Notes under the pieces: generated by a model
What the model saw: the letters and a program-made list of their open reading frames with translations, nothing else
What the model was told of the DNA's origin: nothing
Database searches by the model: none
Part shown: positions 11,371-23,500 of the stretch, in pieces
Layout of the letters: every line of letters starts with the position of its first letter
Position numbering within the stretch: the first letter of the stretch is position 1
Translations under genes and position numbers: made by a program
NCBI GenBank assembly: GCA_019400425.1
Contig: JAFREE010000004.1
Coordinates: 389,816-453,815, forward strand
Direction of reading: 5' to 3'
From: Hymenochaete sp. R1
Taxonomy: Eukaryota > Basidiomycota > Agaricomycetes > Hymenochaetales > Hymenochaetaceae
DNA: 64,000 nt

Positions 11371-12908
11371 TCAATATCTACTGCGCTCAGAAAAACGTTC
11401 AGTGCGTTTGCGAACCATCATTACAATCTTTCCAAATTGGCTCCCGTGCTTCATCAGGTCGAAGCCCTTCTCAAATTCGCTGAGATCGTTCAAGACCGTA
11501 GACACGATTGGTTTCACGCGGTGTTCCGTGATGAAATTCGTTGCATTGATTAAATCTTGGCGAGATCCCATTGTCGACCCTGCCCCTCAGTTAGACACTT
11601 ATCGCAGGATTCAAGTGGGTCCACAGTTTACCTATGATACGTTGATTCCTCATGACTTCCCTCATCGTAAAAGTGATCTTCGGCTCCGCAGTCCTAATAT
11701 CAAATGATCAGTGCCAGAGGAGGCTGTAGCCTGTCGCTAGGATAACTAGTAAACGTACATCCCATAACAAACAAGCTTCCCTCCCTGTTTGAGGATGTTG
11801 CCAACCTTTCTAAAGAGGTCCCCGCCCCCTGAATCAATTATCGCCGATAGTGTTGAACCATGCTCCTCTAGCAATTTTGCCAAATCTGACGGCCAACTTT
11901 CTGTCCATATGCCTAACTTAGATCCGCATGTACCCATGGAGGGCCGATTCCTTACCTGACTTATAACAGACTCCCCCTTTAGCACCGAGTTCCACCGCCT
12001 TCTTGATCTTCTCTTCGTCGCCGCTTGATACGTACACATTCACACCCTTCGCCTTACACAATTGGAATGCGACAAGCGCCACTCCACCTCCTATTCCTGT
12101 AATGAGGACCGAATCGCCCTTCTGCACATTAGCGGCGATAGACACTACCCTAAAGGTGATTTCAAGAAGCTTCTGAGACTATGTTGGAGATTGTAGGCTA
12201 TGAAGGCACGCTACCTCCAAGCTGTGACGCCGGCAAGTGGCCATGCTGCGGCCTCTTCATTGCTGAGAAATTCAGGTGCCTCAATGACCTGGTCCCTCTC
12301 GACCTTAACGTAGTCCGAAAAAACTCCAATCGATGGGTACCTGACGCCGCCTATGACTACAACTCCAAATCTAGAATTATGTTGAGTCAGGCTGGTATTC
12401 GTATTGCTAGAGGAATTGCGAGAGTAACTTGGACTCTGGAGTTTCTGGATGGTTCTCCCATCCTCGCATCGGGAGCATGAAAACCCTTTTGTGTAACATG
12501 GCATCGTTTTTTGCTCCCGAAGCGACGACGATGCCTGACGAAAAGCTTCAGGATAAGCTTGCAAAGGAGGTTTTATCGGCGTATATACCCACCAACAGCA
12601 TCCGATCCCAGCACAGAATCAAAGCCAATGCCTGGATACATCCCCTTTCTAATCCAGAGCTATCGTGTATCGAGTCAGTTCAAAGACTGAGCAATAAGTC
12701 GAACCTGCTATCGTCTGATATTATTACGACGGACATCACGATGATTAAATGCCACTGCCGACACATGCACCAAAATCTCATGTGACTTGAGTGGCAATTC
12801 GAGCGACTTGTTTTCTAGCGACACGCCATGATAGGGCGGAGTACCCTGAGTGTCAGAAAAACGTTTCAAGACGAGAGCCCTCGTCACCGATGGGATCGAC
12901 GAGACCAT
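11371..12908 (-). CDS. MDR-family zinc-type alcohol dehydrogenase-like / quinone oxidoreductase
   Basis: Eight exons (12908-12735, 12659-12593, 12534-12429, 12370-12215, 12149-11956, 11912-11759, 11693-11632, 11579-11371) encode 373 residues. The N-terminal GroES-like fold shows NHRDLWIRKGMYPG, then GSDAVG and LPMRGWE. The cofactor fold shows AWPLAGVTAW and ITGIGGGVALVAFQL, a glycine-rich NAD(P)-binding turn, with ELGAKGG after it. The order matches the YogA-like branch of medium-chain dehydrogenases, which are mostly uncharacterised. The classical catalytic zinc ligands of alcohol dehydrogenases are not evident, so it is likely a zinc-free reductase. Seven introns of 43-75 nt were placed by family continuity; the 43-nt one (11955-11913) is the shortest and least certain. 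The substrate is unknown. Confidence 0.88.
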
Positions 12909-13282
12909 GATAACAACTTAAAAACCTGTCGGCGAAAACTTCGTGGACGAAAAAGAGAAATGATGATGGTAATGAATGAGAGCATCGGCAACGACACAAA
13001 TGGAACTCTTTCACATCCGGAATATAGCTTACGCGATGACAATATTACAATAGAGCGAAGCATGAGAATCCGGCGAGTCGACCCCATTTGTTCACGGAAC
13101 GGAGAGGGAGACGCTCGTCGTCGGCGATGCGATGTTAATAGTAAGACTTTCATGCTTTCGCCGAGAGCTGATCAGCTTACCTTTCCTTGATGCTGTGGAG
13201 AAACGAGTATAAGAGGGACTGTTCAAAAAGAGAAAATCCCGCAACATCAGCCAGTCGACTTCAAATAGCGGCAAACTCTTCC
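12909..13282. promoter_or_regulatory. Divergent intergenic region, MDR gene / Zn2Cys6 gene
   Basis: Some 370 bases between divergent starts, so probably both promoters. An extra 31 in-frame codons upstream of 13283 (from an ATG at 13190) could be coding. No clear regulatory motif is visible. Confidence 0.4.
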
Positions 13283-14075
13283 ATGAATCACCAAATCGAT
13301 TCTCGTCCTCCACTACCACTACCTTACGCACAGCTAATGTCTCCTAATATCACTGTACCTACTCGGAACGTCTTGTTTACACTTTGGGCAGTCAATCAAA
13401 TGAAGCACATCTGCGCCCTCCAGGAGCAAAGCATAAAAACGATGATATTTTCTCCGCCAAGGCAAGTCCCGCGAGAACCTCAGCGACATACCGGACCTGG
13501 AAAGGCAAAGAGGAACACAGGGGCAAAGAGGAACACAGGGGCAAAGAGGAACACAGGGGCAAAGAGGAACACAGGGGCAAAGAGGAACACAAAACCTTGT
13601 GAACTGTGTAGAGACCAAAAGAAAAAGGCCAGTTTGGAATTGCTGTTATTTCTTACTATCTTCTAACCACGATTCCTTTACTAGTGCGATATCATTGAGG
13701 GTACACCCAAACTTTGCATTTTATGCAAGGGGAGAAACTTGGTCTCCTGTCCAAGTCCAACAACATCGCCAACTAAATCCGCAGGCTCCGCCTCCGACGG
13801 CAGGATAAGTGTGAGTTCCTCCTTCCTCGTCATTGATAGCCAGCTGTCCTAATGCCACCTGAAAGCGAGTTGGATCTATTCGGAGCTTTGATGAAATTCA
13901 AGATGATAAGTTCGAAAATTTGCCTCCTCTCAAGCGAGCCCGAATGGATTGCGGAAACGAGTACAGCTTGCCGTCTAACATTCGAGTTGATGATCAAAGT
14001 GTCGTACGTTCCGAGGGCTTCTCTGGTTCTCTGTGTGCTCACAAAGCTCGTCAGACACTTAAACAGGAAGATTGA
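13283..14075 (+). CDS. Small Zn2Cys6 binuclear-cluster protein (putative transcription regulator)
   Basis: Three exons (13283-13627, 13685-13810, 13866-14075) give 226 residues. After splicing, the frame forms a canonical fungal Zn(II)2Cys6 motif: Cys-x2-Cys-x6-Cys-x9-Cys-x2-Cys-x7-Cys (begins CELCRDQKKKC). The first intron cuts the cluster immediately before its third cysteine. It starts with GC rather than GT and ends in AG, with a perfect TTCTAAC branch sequence. Just before the cluster, an 18-bp minisatellite encodes about five GAKRNT repeats, a basic stretch next to the DNA-binding domain. The C-terminal part is hydrophilic (LPPLKRAR) with no fungal-specific transcription-factor middle homology domain, so the protein is short for the family. 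The start is uncertain (13283 or 13190) and more 5' exons are possible. The cluster is certain; a regulatory role is inferred from family. Confidence 0.72.
13504..13591 (+). repeat. 18-bp minisatellite inside coding sequence, about 4.9 copies
   Basis: Unit GGCAAAGAGGAACACAGG repeats from 13504 with no visible mismatch until the last, partial copy. Since 18 is a multiple of three, copy-number change keeps the reading frame and would add or remove six-residue basic GAKRNT units. Confidence 0.95.
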
Positions 14076-14193
14076 GAATTCTCTTTCGCACAATCCGTTT
14101 AAATTAGAATGACTTTTCAATAATGCTCTTAAACTCACTGATTCGGTTCCGACATATGCATTCATCTATTTATGTTTGGTAAAACGATCAACA

Positions 14194-17036
14194 TTAGCTG
14201 TCGCTGTCATCCGTATCGCTTAAGACATGAACTTCTCTTATCGATTCTATGCTTCCATATGGCAACTGCCCACTCTGAAAGCGTCCCAAAAGCCAATCTA
14301 CACGACAGAGCCCTGAAGCTGTAGCAGATGCCAGCAGAGGTGCACGACCGAGTCCAGACCCGTTATTCCAGCGCACTCGGGTGATAGACACCTCGGGAGG
14401 CCATGCCCCAGAGCTAACCGTCACTTCGATGTTAGGATTTTTGGACCGCGACGCATTTTTCTTGTCAGCTAATTCCTGAAGAGAAATGAACACAAGCTTC
14501 TATCACATATAGACACGGAGTCACGTACCTGTGGCAGAAATTGATCAAACATCCGGTACTCACCGGTCCTTCTGTCGAAGTCCATTTGATAGATTCGGTA
14601 GGTGAAATACGGCTGTTGAAATATTACCAGCTCAAAAAAAAACTTAAGGAAATACTGCTTGTATCACCATTTCGGGTCCACGTCGTATTGTTTTCAACAT
14701 GTTTGTAGCGTACAGACATCCGTCAGCACAGCCGGCTGCGAGCTGAGGGTGATAGTCAGATGAGTGAACGCTCTGCATGCAAATATCAGTCTTGTCATGT
14801 ACATCGAGCACTTTGTTCAACGAACCCAGACAGGTCCTCCTGTTTCTAGTAGAGAGCGCCCCAGAACAAATGTACCCGTGTCTAACGACCAATGCTTTAC
14901 GAGATTGTCAAGGTCAATTGTTACTATGCCCTCGTTGAATCTCGAATACGACAAGGCGAAGATAGCGTCTATTTAAATTATGATGAACGCTGCATATCCT
15001 AGCGGAGGGTGTGTCTTACCTCGTGTCCTATTCAATATATTGCTAGCTCCCTCCCTTATGTCGGTTAGCAGTTCTAGACCATCGGAACCGACACTCGCTA
15101 CTATGTTCGGATTCTCTGTAAAATCCATCTTCCCGTCTGCTGATACTGAAGGGGCTGGGACCCAGCACACAGAGTTTACCGCTGTTTGGTGCAGTGGACA
15201 GTAAAATGTTGGGAAGATATCTAGGTTTTAGAAAAGTAAACTAGAGTGCTTTTAATGGATTGGACTGCACTTCACCTTCACAAACACTATTGCCTACTGG
15301 ATCATTGAGGTCATATACTGCGATTGAACCTGGAGGGACGCGTCCAAATAAGAACCTATGCTTGAAGCTGTGGATTGGGTATTTTACCGTTTCCACACCC
15401 GGCAACAAGTCGATCGCTATTAGCCCAGTCAAGTGACGTAAAGCATGTCTCTTCAAGGCAGAGTCGAATATGAGGCACGACCTTGACTATAGTTGATTTT
15501 TCTTAGCACAGGAAAAACAAGAGGAGATTACCTCTTACCAAAGATCGAGCCTCCTTCGGATCGCGGTAAATCCATGGGATCCGGCACTACGAAGATAGAA
15601 AGAGAACCATCTTCGAACACACCAGCCAACAAACCAAGCTTCCGTACCAGAGACGATGACGGCTTGCCCCACTGCTTTCTTCAGCATCTCAAGATTTCTA
15701 AGAGAAAGTTCTACTTACAGAATCATTAGATGGAAGGGGACACCATTTCAATTCCCGACTTGCCCCACAATCGATGCAAAGTATCATATCACATTTCATT
15801 TCGCCAATTCCACTCACGGATGATTGCCGTGCATGTTCAATGCTCGATGATTCATTTGCTGAGAAGCTCCATATTTGAATACAGGCAGGAGTGGGATAGG
15901 GACAGCGTGTCCCTATGACTGGTGAACGAATTTTCGACTGGAGAGGACCAACAGCAAGATACTGTTTGAAGAAACGACCTTCAGAACCTGCCATCAGCCC
16001 GAGCGAAATTCTCAAAGGTAGTGAACACCGACTAGGTTGATCGTCTGCATAAATCGGACACCAGTCAAGTGCCCAAGCAGGAGATCCTACATAGAAGACA
16101 TAGGACTCAGATCCGGGGGAGAAATCATCTGTATTATAGTGAGGAATCAACGACGGCGTATCGAAATAAAGTGAACAAACGAACTCAGTTTACAAGATTC
16201 CAAGATGCCCAATTCCTTCTTGTGCTCATTTCCGGGTTGACCAAATGTGCATACCAAAGGAGAATCGAGAGTCGAACTTGAAACGCCGTATTTTGGGATG
16301 TATTCTTCCGCAGTTCTGTTTCAATGCACAAAATGCTACAAGGCATGTGATATGAATACACTCACAATGTATTCAAAATCTCCAAGCCTTCAAACGTGCG
16401 TAGCTGGTCATGAACTCTCGGTCTTCTTGTAGCTTCGGTTTCGACACCCCCTTCAAGCAAAAGAGATTCCTTCCACCAGGATCTATCCTCTAGTAGTTCC
16501 CAAGCGGGACCGCGACCGATATTATAGCCAGTCGCCTTCGCCAACTTATCCGCCACAAAAACATTGGAATTCCAGGCGTTTGCAGAGGTGGTTCTTGCGG
16601 CTTTAAAAGGCATGGGCTCCTCTAATAGGATTTCAATGCGCGCAGGGCGACAATATAGTGGAGCTGCACGGGCTTTGTGGTCCTTATGCGTTGAACCCGT
16701 TGGTTTGTCTCCATGCCGAGCCTGCGTTCGCCTTCTCGCTATGGAGCTCGCTGCCATCGTCTTCGCTTTCCCTCTCGATGACCTTAGCATTGACCCCTCA
16801 GCAGAATAGCTCAGTTCCGGCTCTTCATCCCTGTGGTTTTCGTCTCCGTCCTCAGATAACGACGATGAATCGTCTCCATATTCATCACCTGATACCCGGT
16901 CAGTTGAGGCTCCTGTGATGACTTCTTTGCTGGGTCCTGCTGTGCTTAGAGTTAGAACATCTTCTCTATCATCATCATACATAGAATCAAGAGCTGCATA
17001 ATTGATCGCCTTTCGTGGTCGTAGCGAACGAGCCAT
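14194..17036 (-). CDS. TFC6: WD40-repeat subunit of RNA polymerase III factor TFIIIC (Tfc6-like)
   Basis: Eleven exons (17036-16366, 16315-16194, 16128-15719, 15671-15539, 15486-15388, 15329-15276, 15220-15020, 14968-14826, 14772-14668, 14612-14529, 14475-14194) give 767 residues. The first 200 residues are acidic and basic low complexity. The rest matches the Tfc6/GTF3C2 pattern: AWALDWCP, then QYLAVGPL and IQIWSF, then LGLLAGVFEDGSLSIFVVPDP, SLDWANSDRL, GSIAVYDL, IVASVGSDGLELLTDIRE, VTIDLDNLVK, SDYHPQLAAGCADG and a final TGEYRMFDQFLPQ. These are blades of one beta-propeller. Tfc6 belongs to the tauB part of TFIIIC, which binds the B box of tRNA genes. All introns are 47-65 nt and keep frame. 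A longer frame reaches 17066 without an ATG, so 17036 was chosen. Confidence 0.85.
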
Positions 17037-17205
17037 TAAGCCAAGAGGGAGGGGTAACACCAGCAATGTTAGGAAGCCCAGGCTCGATTCGAATTTGTTT
17101 TCTTTTTCGTTTCGTCGACCGTGTGTCGATCATATATTCTCTTTGCTGCTGCTGCCCAACTGGTCACTTGTAGCCGCTCCTTCCTTTGAAACCGTCTCGT
17201 TGAAC

Positions 17206-17650
17206 ATGCAGAGGTTACTGCGCCCTATTTCTCGTTGCCTACACTTTCAAACTCTTCAAAGGCAACGTTGCAACTCGCCTCAACTGCGTACATTCGTGTC
17301 GTCTACTCGTTGGTGCGAGAGCGAAGCAGGTGCTCCGACAATGTCCGCTGAGAAGTCAAAGAAGGACGGTAAGCCGTGACTCTAACTCTTTACGATCGCA
17401 CTCTTATGTTCTTCAATAAGTACCGTTGTCATCATGTCTGGAGGACACCATTCTAAATGGGATCAACTACCTTAAAGGCCAGGAGCCTGTGCGCGCGAAG
17501 AAGGACAGCGAATACCCTTCATGGTTATGGACCATCCAAAAACCGAAGGAGTATCCTGAAGACGGTCCGGGAGGGAAGGCGGAGAAGGTTCGGCTGCGTG
17601 CCGCCAACAGACAGAGGATAAAGGAGAAGAATTTCTTGAAGACGCAGTAG
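17206..17650 (+). CDS. Mitochondrial large-subunit ribosomal protein mL54
   Basis: Two exons (17206-17368, 17421-17650) encode 130 residues. The N-terminal 45 residues are Arg/Ser/Thr-rich and lack acids, a likely matrix-targeting presequence. The C-terminal half carries the family pattern: GINYLKGQEP, then DSEYPSWLW, then a basic tail with RLRAANRQRIKEKNFLK. This is the mL54 (yeast Mrpl37) family, a component of the mitochondrial 54S subunit. The single 52-nt intron falls in phase 1 with GTAAGC...ATAAG ends. It starts 170 bp from the divergent TFIIIC gene, so the two probably share a promoter. Confidence 0.88.
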
Positions 17651-17914
17651 TTCATTCCTTGTGAGTTCCGGAATTGCCTGCGCTTTGACAATAGTGGATC
17701 TTAATCAAAGTCACATTCTGACAGAGGCATCGCTGTCCTTGCAATAGTTATTATCTACGACTATAAATCAAATGCATAAATCACGTTCCGGATTACTTCA
17801 AGCGTATAGTCACAAGCGTATAGTCCCTCAGAACAAGTAAAGACAGGATTTTGATGGTTATAATACAGTGTACGGAAGTGATAACAAAGCAAGAAGTACA
17901 TTGGATGCAAAATC

Positions 17915-20372
17915 TCAAACGAAGTCTAAGCCAAGCATTGTGGATTCTTCACTATCCTGACTCTCTTCTAGCTTCTTTGTCGTAAAAGTCCGTGCTGAAG
18001 TCGGATCTGATCGTGGTTCTCGCAAGGTCTCCATGTACGGTTGGACCGGTATGTCGCACTCCGACTCTGTCAGGCCCGGTGAAGGAACTCGTAGAGGTGC
18101 ATGTGGCTGCGGTATGGATTGACTACGCTTTGGGGGCTGTTGCCATTCAAACTAAAGCACAAAAGAGGGGTTAAAGGTATATCTTAAGCAATGAATCTAA
18201 GGGGCTGCGTACTGCGCTTGACACTATCTCGCGTCTCGCCATGCCAGAATCCCGATCGATGCAATAACACATGTACAATGTATCAGCGCTGCAAGGCAAT
18301 TCATATTCAATACCGATTAGCGGAAACGAATGAGTTGGAACATACGTGTCCTCGATTAAGCCAACGCAGAACGTTCCAACCAATGATGTGACCACTCCAG
18401 CAAGAAGCGCTGCGACTGGAGCGTAACCAGGAGCACCCAGAGTATGGGCCACAAACAGATATGCGCACAAGGCGAAGGGGAGCGTGAGCGTTAGAGGAGT
18501 TATTGTCAGAATTGCAAGCGATGCTGGAGCGAGATTGTTAGATGTCAATTGAAGAATAACGAAGAAGGAATAACTCACGATCAATGCCTTCTCTCCGGTA
18601 ACTAACTCTACCGACTGAATTAACAACTGACGCAGCAAGGGCGCGTGATCTTCGAGCGCTCGGGAAAAACTCATCGCCCGTTAAGCCGACGTAGACCAAA
18701 GCCAATGTACTAAGAGCGCCAGTCACATTGCCAATGAATCGCAAAGGTAAAGTGAACCAAGGAAGAAGCGGCAAAGGCGCCCTTCTCATACCATAGCTTA
18801 GTAGCATCAACAAGCGAACACCTGTAAGTAAAAGAGACGACAGGGCAATGGATCCTAATGAAGTTTCTGTTGATCTGACTATCGCGGCATGTATGCGATG
18901 GGTGTCAAGAGGTTCAGGTTCAGGTACTTCGGGTCTGAGAAAATGAATCATGAGTACACATTCTGCCGGGAAACTCACATTCATTACTTACGGGCTGAAG
19001 TACCACGCTCCAACTACCACTGCACACGCTGTACGAAGTACACCACGCGAAACACCCCAGCTCCAAAGCCATACGAAGACTGTTCCAGCGATAGACCAAC
19101 TAGCCCAATTCTTGACATGCCACTCCCATGTTCCACTTGATGGATTCGATAGTTGGCCAATGAGAAGGAGTCGGAAGGAAAGAGTGAAGAATGGAATGGA
19201 ACCGATTAACATCACAAGGAGCATGAGAGGGGATAACGCAAGGAGAAAGGGGTTCGTTGATAATATGGATGTTGTAAGGTGGAGAATTGACGATGTGGTA
19301 TGAATCTCTTGTGGGAGATGAAGTAATCGGCGCGCGGTGAAAGCGGCGAGAACGAGAGGTATCAAGGAGAACAATCTCAGGCTAAAGACAAGTTAAGTGT
19401 AAGTTGATTTCAATTGTGAAATAAGGCATACACTTACCCAACAGTCTCTGACCAAGTTGGTTCGCTGCCTGCTTCCCACATGAAGCTTCCGACAAACGCC
19501 CAAATGGCTGAGATGAACAACGTCACTGGAATAAAAGCTGATGTTGCTAATAGCACTGGTTTCACGAAGAGCCCAAGGAGCAGTATGTGGAAGTAAGATA
19601 CAATTGAACTGACCAGCGTCAGAACCGTTAGGAGCGGTATCGTATGTAAGAGTGTTGTGTAAGGGAGGACCGCATTGTTGGGAACCGACTTGGGTACAGA
19701 CGTCGTGAACAGAATGATGAACGAGCCAACAAAGCAGGCTGTAACACTCCCTAACCATGCTGCTGTCCAGTGAGAGTCTTTACGAGTCATCCTCTTGCGA
19801 GGAAAAGATCTCGGATCCGGAAGATTGAAAACGTCGACTGATCGTGCAACTCCATTGCGAGGTAGTAGTGACTCAGTCAAGGGCGCTTGATGATGCACAT
19901 TCGGTGTTGGACGACCTACAGACAGGCCGGCAAGAGATATGTCTGCTGGGCGGTTCCCAGAGTCTGATGAAGTATCTGATGGCGGAGAAGGGGATACTTT
20001 CGTTGACTGGTGTGATAACCATCCTCCTTGTCGCCCTGACTTCCCTTCCTCAGCTGCTATAAAGGGCCGATGGTCCGAGTCGAAGCGCTTCGCGTGATCG
20101 AGCACGATTTCTTCTTCGTCCAGTCGTAGATACGGATCGTCCTCATCATGAATATCACCAGTACTTCGGTTTGTGAAAGTGCTACCGCGTCCCAAATGAG
20201 GGTCATCTTCGTCGTCCAATTCTATGTCATCATGGATGTCTGATAAGTTGCCCGTTCGAGAGCCTTCGGTCGTGAAAGAGTAAAATAGAGGCTGAGAGGT
20301 TGCTAGTGACGAAGACGCTTGGTTCTGTCTGTTCAGGAACTGTGAAGCATATACTGCAAACGAATTGGACAT
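17915..20372 (-). CDS. PNS1: Pns1 / choline-transporter-like (CTL) family membrane protein
   Basis: Six exons (20372-19438, 19381-18992, 18934-18579, 18523-18346, 18288-18213, 18151-17915) encode 723 residues. Residues 1 to about 205 are a hydrophilic, acidic cytosolic tail. Then about ten hydrophobic segments follow, ending with the CTL signature: FFPSARRSRAL, then PLTLTLPFALCAYLFVAHTLGAP, and DTADTLYMCYCIDRDSG followed by a hydrophilic C-terminal tail. CTL proteins are plasma-membrane or organellar transporters; yeast Pns1 has no proven choline uptake, so the substrate stays open. The last splice (61-nt intron, GTACGC...TTTAG) restores the family's AFEW tail; reading through it would end the protein early. 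The start is 167 bp from the divergent ATG2 start. Confidence 0.88.
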
Positions 20373-20539
20373 TGCAGGAGGAGGTCAAGGATAGACAGAG
20401 AGGAATGGCTAGAAATGAAGTCCTTGGGCGCTGCAACCCGGAATTGCGTGTCGACATTGACGCCGATCGTGTCGATCAACGCTCCTTTAGGAGCTTACTT
20501 AGACGAGCGAGCACTTGCAACTTCTACCGCCATGAAGCC
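20373..20539. promoter_or_regulatory. Compact bidirectional promoter, PNS1 / ATG2
   Basis: Only 167 bases separate the two divergent start codons, so both 5' leaders and core promoters must share this interval. No canonical TATA box is visible on either strand. Confidence 0.55.
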
Positions 20540-23500
20540 ATGAGCTCGTCTTGGTACTCTTGGGCCTTCAACTTCTCCCTACCCTCGCTCAATCCGTCTG
20601 TATCACTCCAAAAGAGGTTTATTTCTTTTGTCTTGAAACGTTCTCTGGGACACCTCGTTAAACCCGGTCAGCTTGACGCGCACCAAATTGACGCACAGAT
20701 AGGAAGCGGCTTTGTGGAGGTCAAGGAGATTGAATTGGACAGTAACGTTAGTACATACCATTCTATACCACTAGTAGTTAACGAAGCAACAGGCATTCAA
20801 CTCCATCTTAGGCAAACTACCTATCCAGCTGCAGCGCGGTTCACTTGCTCTTGTAAACGCTCGCATACCATGGCCCAATCCCTTCTCGTCAACTCTTGGA
20901 ATTTCGTTGTCCGGTCTGCATCTGACATTGGTTGTGGCAAAAGCCCTTGTGGATCAAGGTGAAGACATTGTCGAAGAAATTGCGCAATCAGTTACGCATG
21001 CTGCGAGAGAATTTGTACGCGGTGAGATGACCACGGCCGAGGAGTCTGAGCTACGGAGTTCAGTTCACGAACTCCAAGAGTCAGGGCTTCTCCCAGGTTC
21101 ACTAGATGTACCGCCACTCAGAGCAGTTGCAGAAACTCAGGACAATAGTACCGAAGGTGTTTCCTTGTTCACTGGGTTGGCCGAGAATCTGCTCGCTCGA
21201 TTCGAATTCTCAGCATCCGACATTCAGATTACTCTAGTGCACCCAGATAACGCAGAATACATATTCCAAATAACGCAGGTATCCTACGGCTCGAAGCCTC
21301 TATCAGAGTGCTCGGAAGGTTCCACAGATACTGCGGGAGAAAGGTCTCTCAGCATTAGTGGTGTTCGTATGCTGTTTAAGGACGAGGGAGAAGAACGTCT
21401 ACGATATTCCTCCGGACAACAAGGAAGCGAGTTTTCTCATACGAACCTTGCTGATACTACTGATTCGGAGATGGACGAAGAAACAGAAATGCTCATGTCT
21501 CAATCCATTGCTGCCCTTCCTTCCCGACAATCCATAGGCCTACCTTCGCCCTCATTGTCCACCGCTTCTACCGCTTCTACATCATCTAGTACATATCAGA
21601 GCGCGATAGGGGAGTCATCAATGCCTCAAGGCAACTCCCCTGCGAGCCTGTCTTCAGCGGAGAGCGAGGAGCGGAGTGAGAAACTACTTGAATTCTTGGA
21701 TCCTATCAGCATCAATTTTAGCATGCCTGCGACTTCGAGTGCATACCGAAATTTGCCGTCTCTGAATGTGGCTGGCAATGAACATCGCCACCTACCGGAC
21801 ATGAAGGTCGAAGTGTCTATCGGCGTGTTAGCTATTGCATTACGGTCGCGTCACATAGATGCCATTCTTAACACTCTACAGAGGTCGTCTGTGGATGGAA
21901 ACATTGCACATACAGAAGATGGCGATGGTGTCGCAGCGGAAAGGAGTAGGAATGACAGCCTTCTTAAACGAATGGCTCTGACGGCGCACATGAAAGGCAT
22001 CGTCATGATTGTGTTAGGAAGCTCGGAGGGTAAAGACGACGATGATCTCTCGATTCGACGCTTTTTTGAACGACCACTCACGGCCCCTCGTATCGCAGGC
22101 GGCTACGTTCGGACTCATATCGATGGAATCGATGTCAAAGATGGACGATCAACATCTCAAGAGACGCTGCTTGGAGGCGAGATGAGCAATGCCATCCCTT
22201 CTGGGACCTTTTCGAGCACCTTCCATCCAGCACTTGCCATATCCGTAGCGGATATTTCGATCCTAATTTTCCATTCATTGCGCGTACCGTCAAATCACCT
22301 GGAATTGAACTTGTGTTCCCCGTTTCTGGTCGTAGATGTCAATTTGCGCGACTCGTATGATGCACATCAGGCAGACCGACAGCATTTGCATCCACACTCG
22401 GAAGATGAGAAGCAAGCAGGGCTACCATCTATAGGACTATTCAATTGGTTCCCTGCGGAAAATCAAACTCATGGGACAAGTTTACGACCGTGGCGAACCA
22501 GAGTCACTCACCCAGAGCAAAGTCGGAGACCATCGAGTGGCAGAGGTGCTGGACTTGTATCGACCATTGGACTCACCACTTCAACTCCAAATAGTCCTCC
22601 ATCATTCGCGAACAGAGAATCGAAACCCCGGCCGGCCATGGACATATTATTTAGCGATAAGGCTCATCGGCCAAGTATCAGCATTTCAACGCTGCCCATC
22701 CATCTCTTCCTTGATCTGAGTTTCTCCACTTGTATCAGTGGCTTCGTAGATGAATTCACGATGAATACCAGCAGCAGTGTTCCTACTGAGGTGCCATCCA
22801 CAGCTTCATCAGTTCTCTTAAAGCGGGCCGATGCTGGGTTTGAAACGGAGAGGCAGCGATCAGAGCGGCTGGCCATACATGATCTCGATCTTGGGCTGGA
22901 CTATCTCCCAGATGACTTTCAACATCGCACGAATATTACTAACGAGGTTGATTCCCTTTTTTTCCTATTCGAGCAATCATATATTGACCACGCCATTCTC
23001 AGTTTGTTGCAACATCTTCCAAGAAGCAGGTGGTTTTGGAAACAAACGTACCTTTACTTCGCATTGAACTTCGTGTTCCACCACCTCGTCATTGTTCTCC
23101 TCGCTCGGGAATTTTCGTTCTGGATATTCACTCTTTTCGATTCGCAAGTCATGGCTCGGCCATGTTACAAAGTCCGGACTCCAGAGGCTGTCATCAGGAT
23201 TTAGATGAATGGGTTGCTGCGCAAGAAACAAACGAGCCCGTCCTTGTTGAAGTGGGCCGGATAGTTGGTGCTTATTCTGACCCTCGGCGGACGAAAGCAA
23301 AATCCTTCTTGTCTTTCGGCCCAGTTAGGAACACTCACGATGTGTCTTCTAGATTGCTCCCATTCATACTCTTTAGGGACTCCATATCATTAGGAAATCA
23401 ACCGGTCTCAATGGCTCAGCGAGCTCTATTAATCAGCATACCGTCCGCTCACATCGACTTGGATAAACCCACGTTTGACGGTCTCCAGCTCTGGGCGGAC

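Noticed and set aside
13504..13591. CRISPR-like array
   Set aside because: The units are contiguous 18-bp tandem copies without unique spacers, and the genome is eukaryotic.
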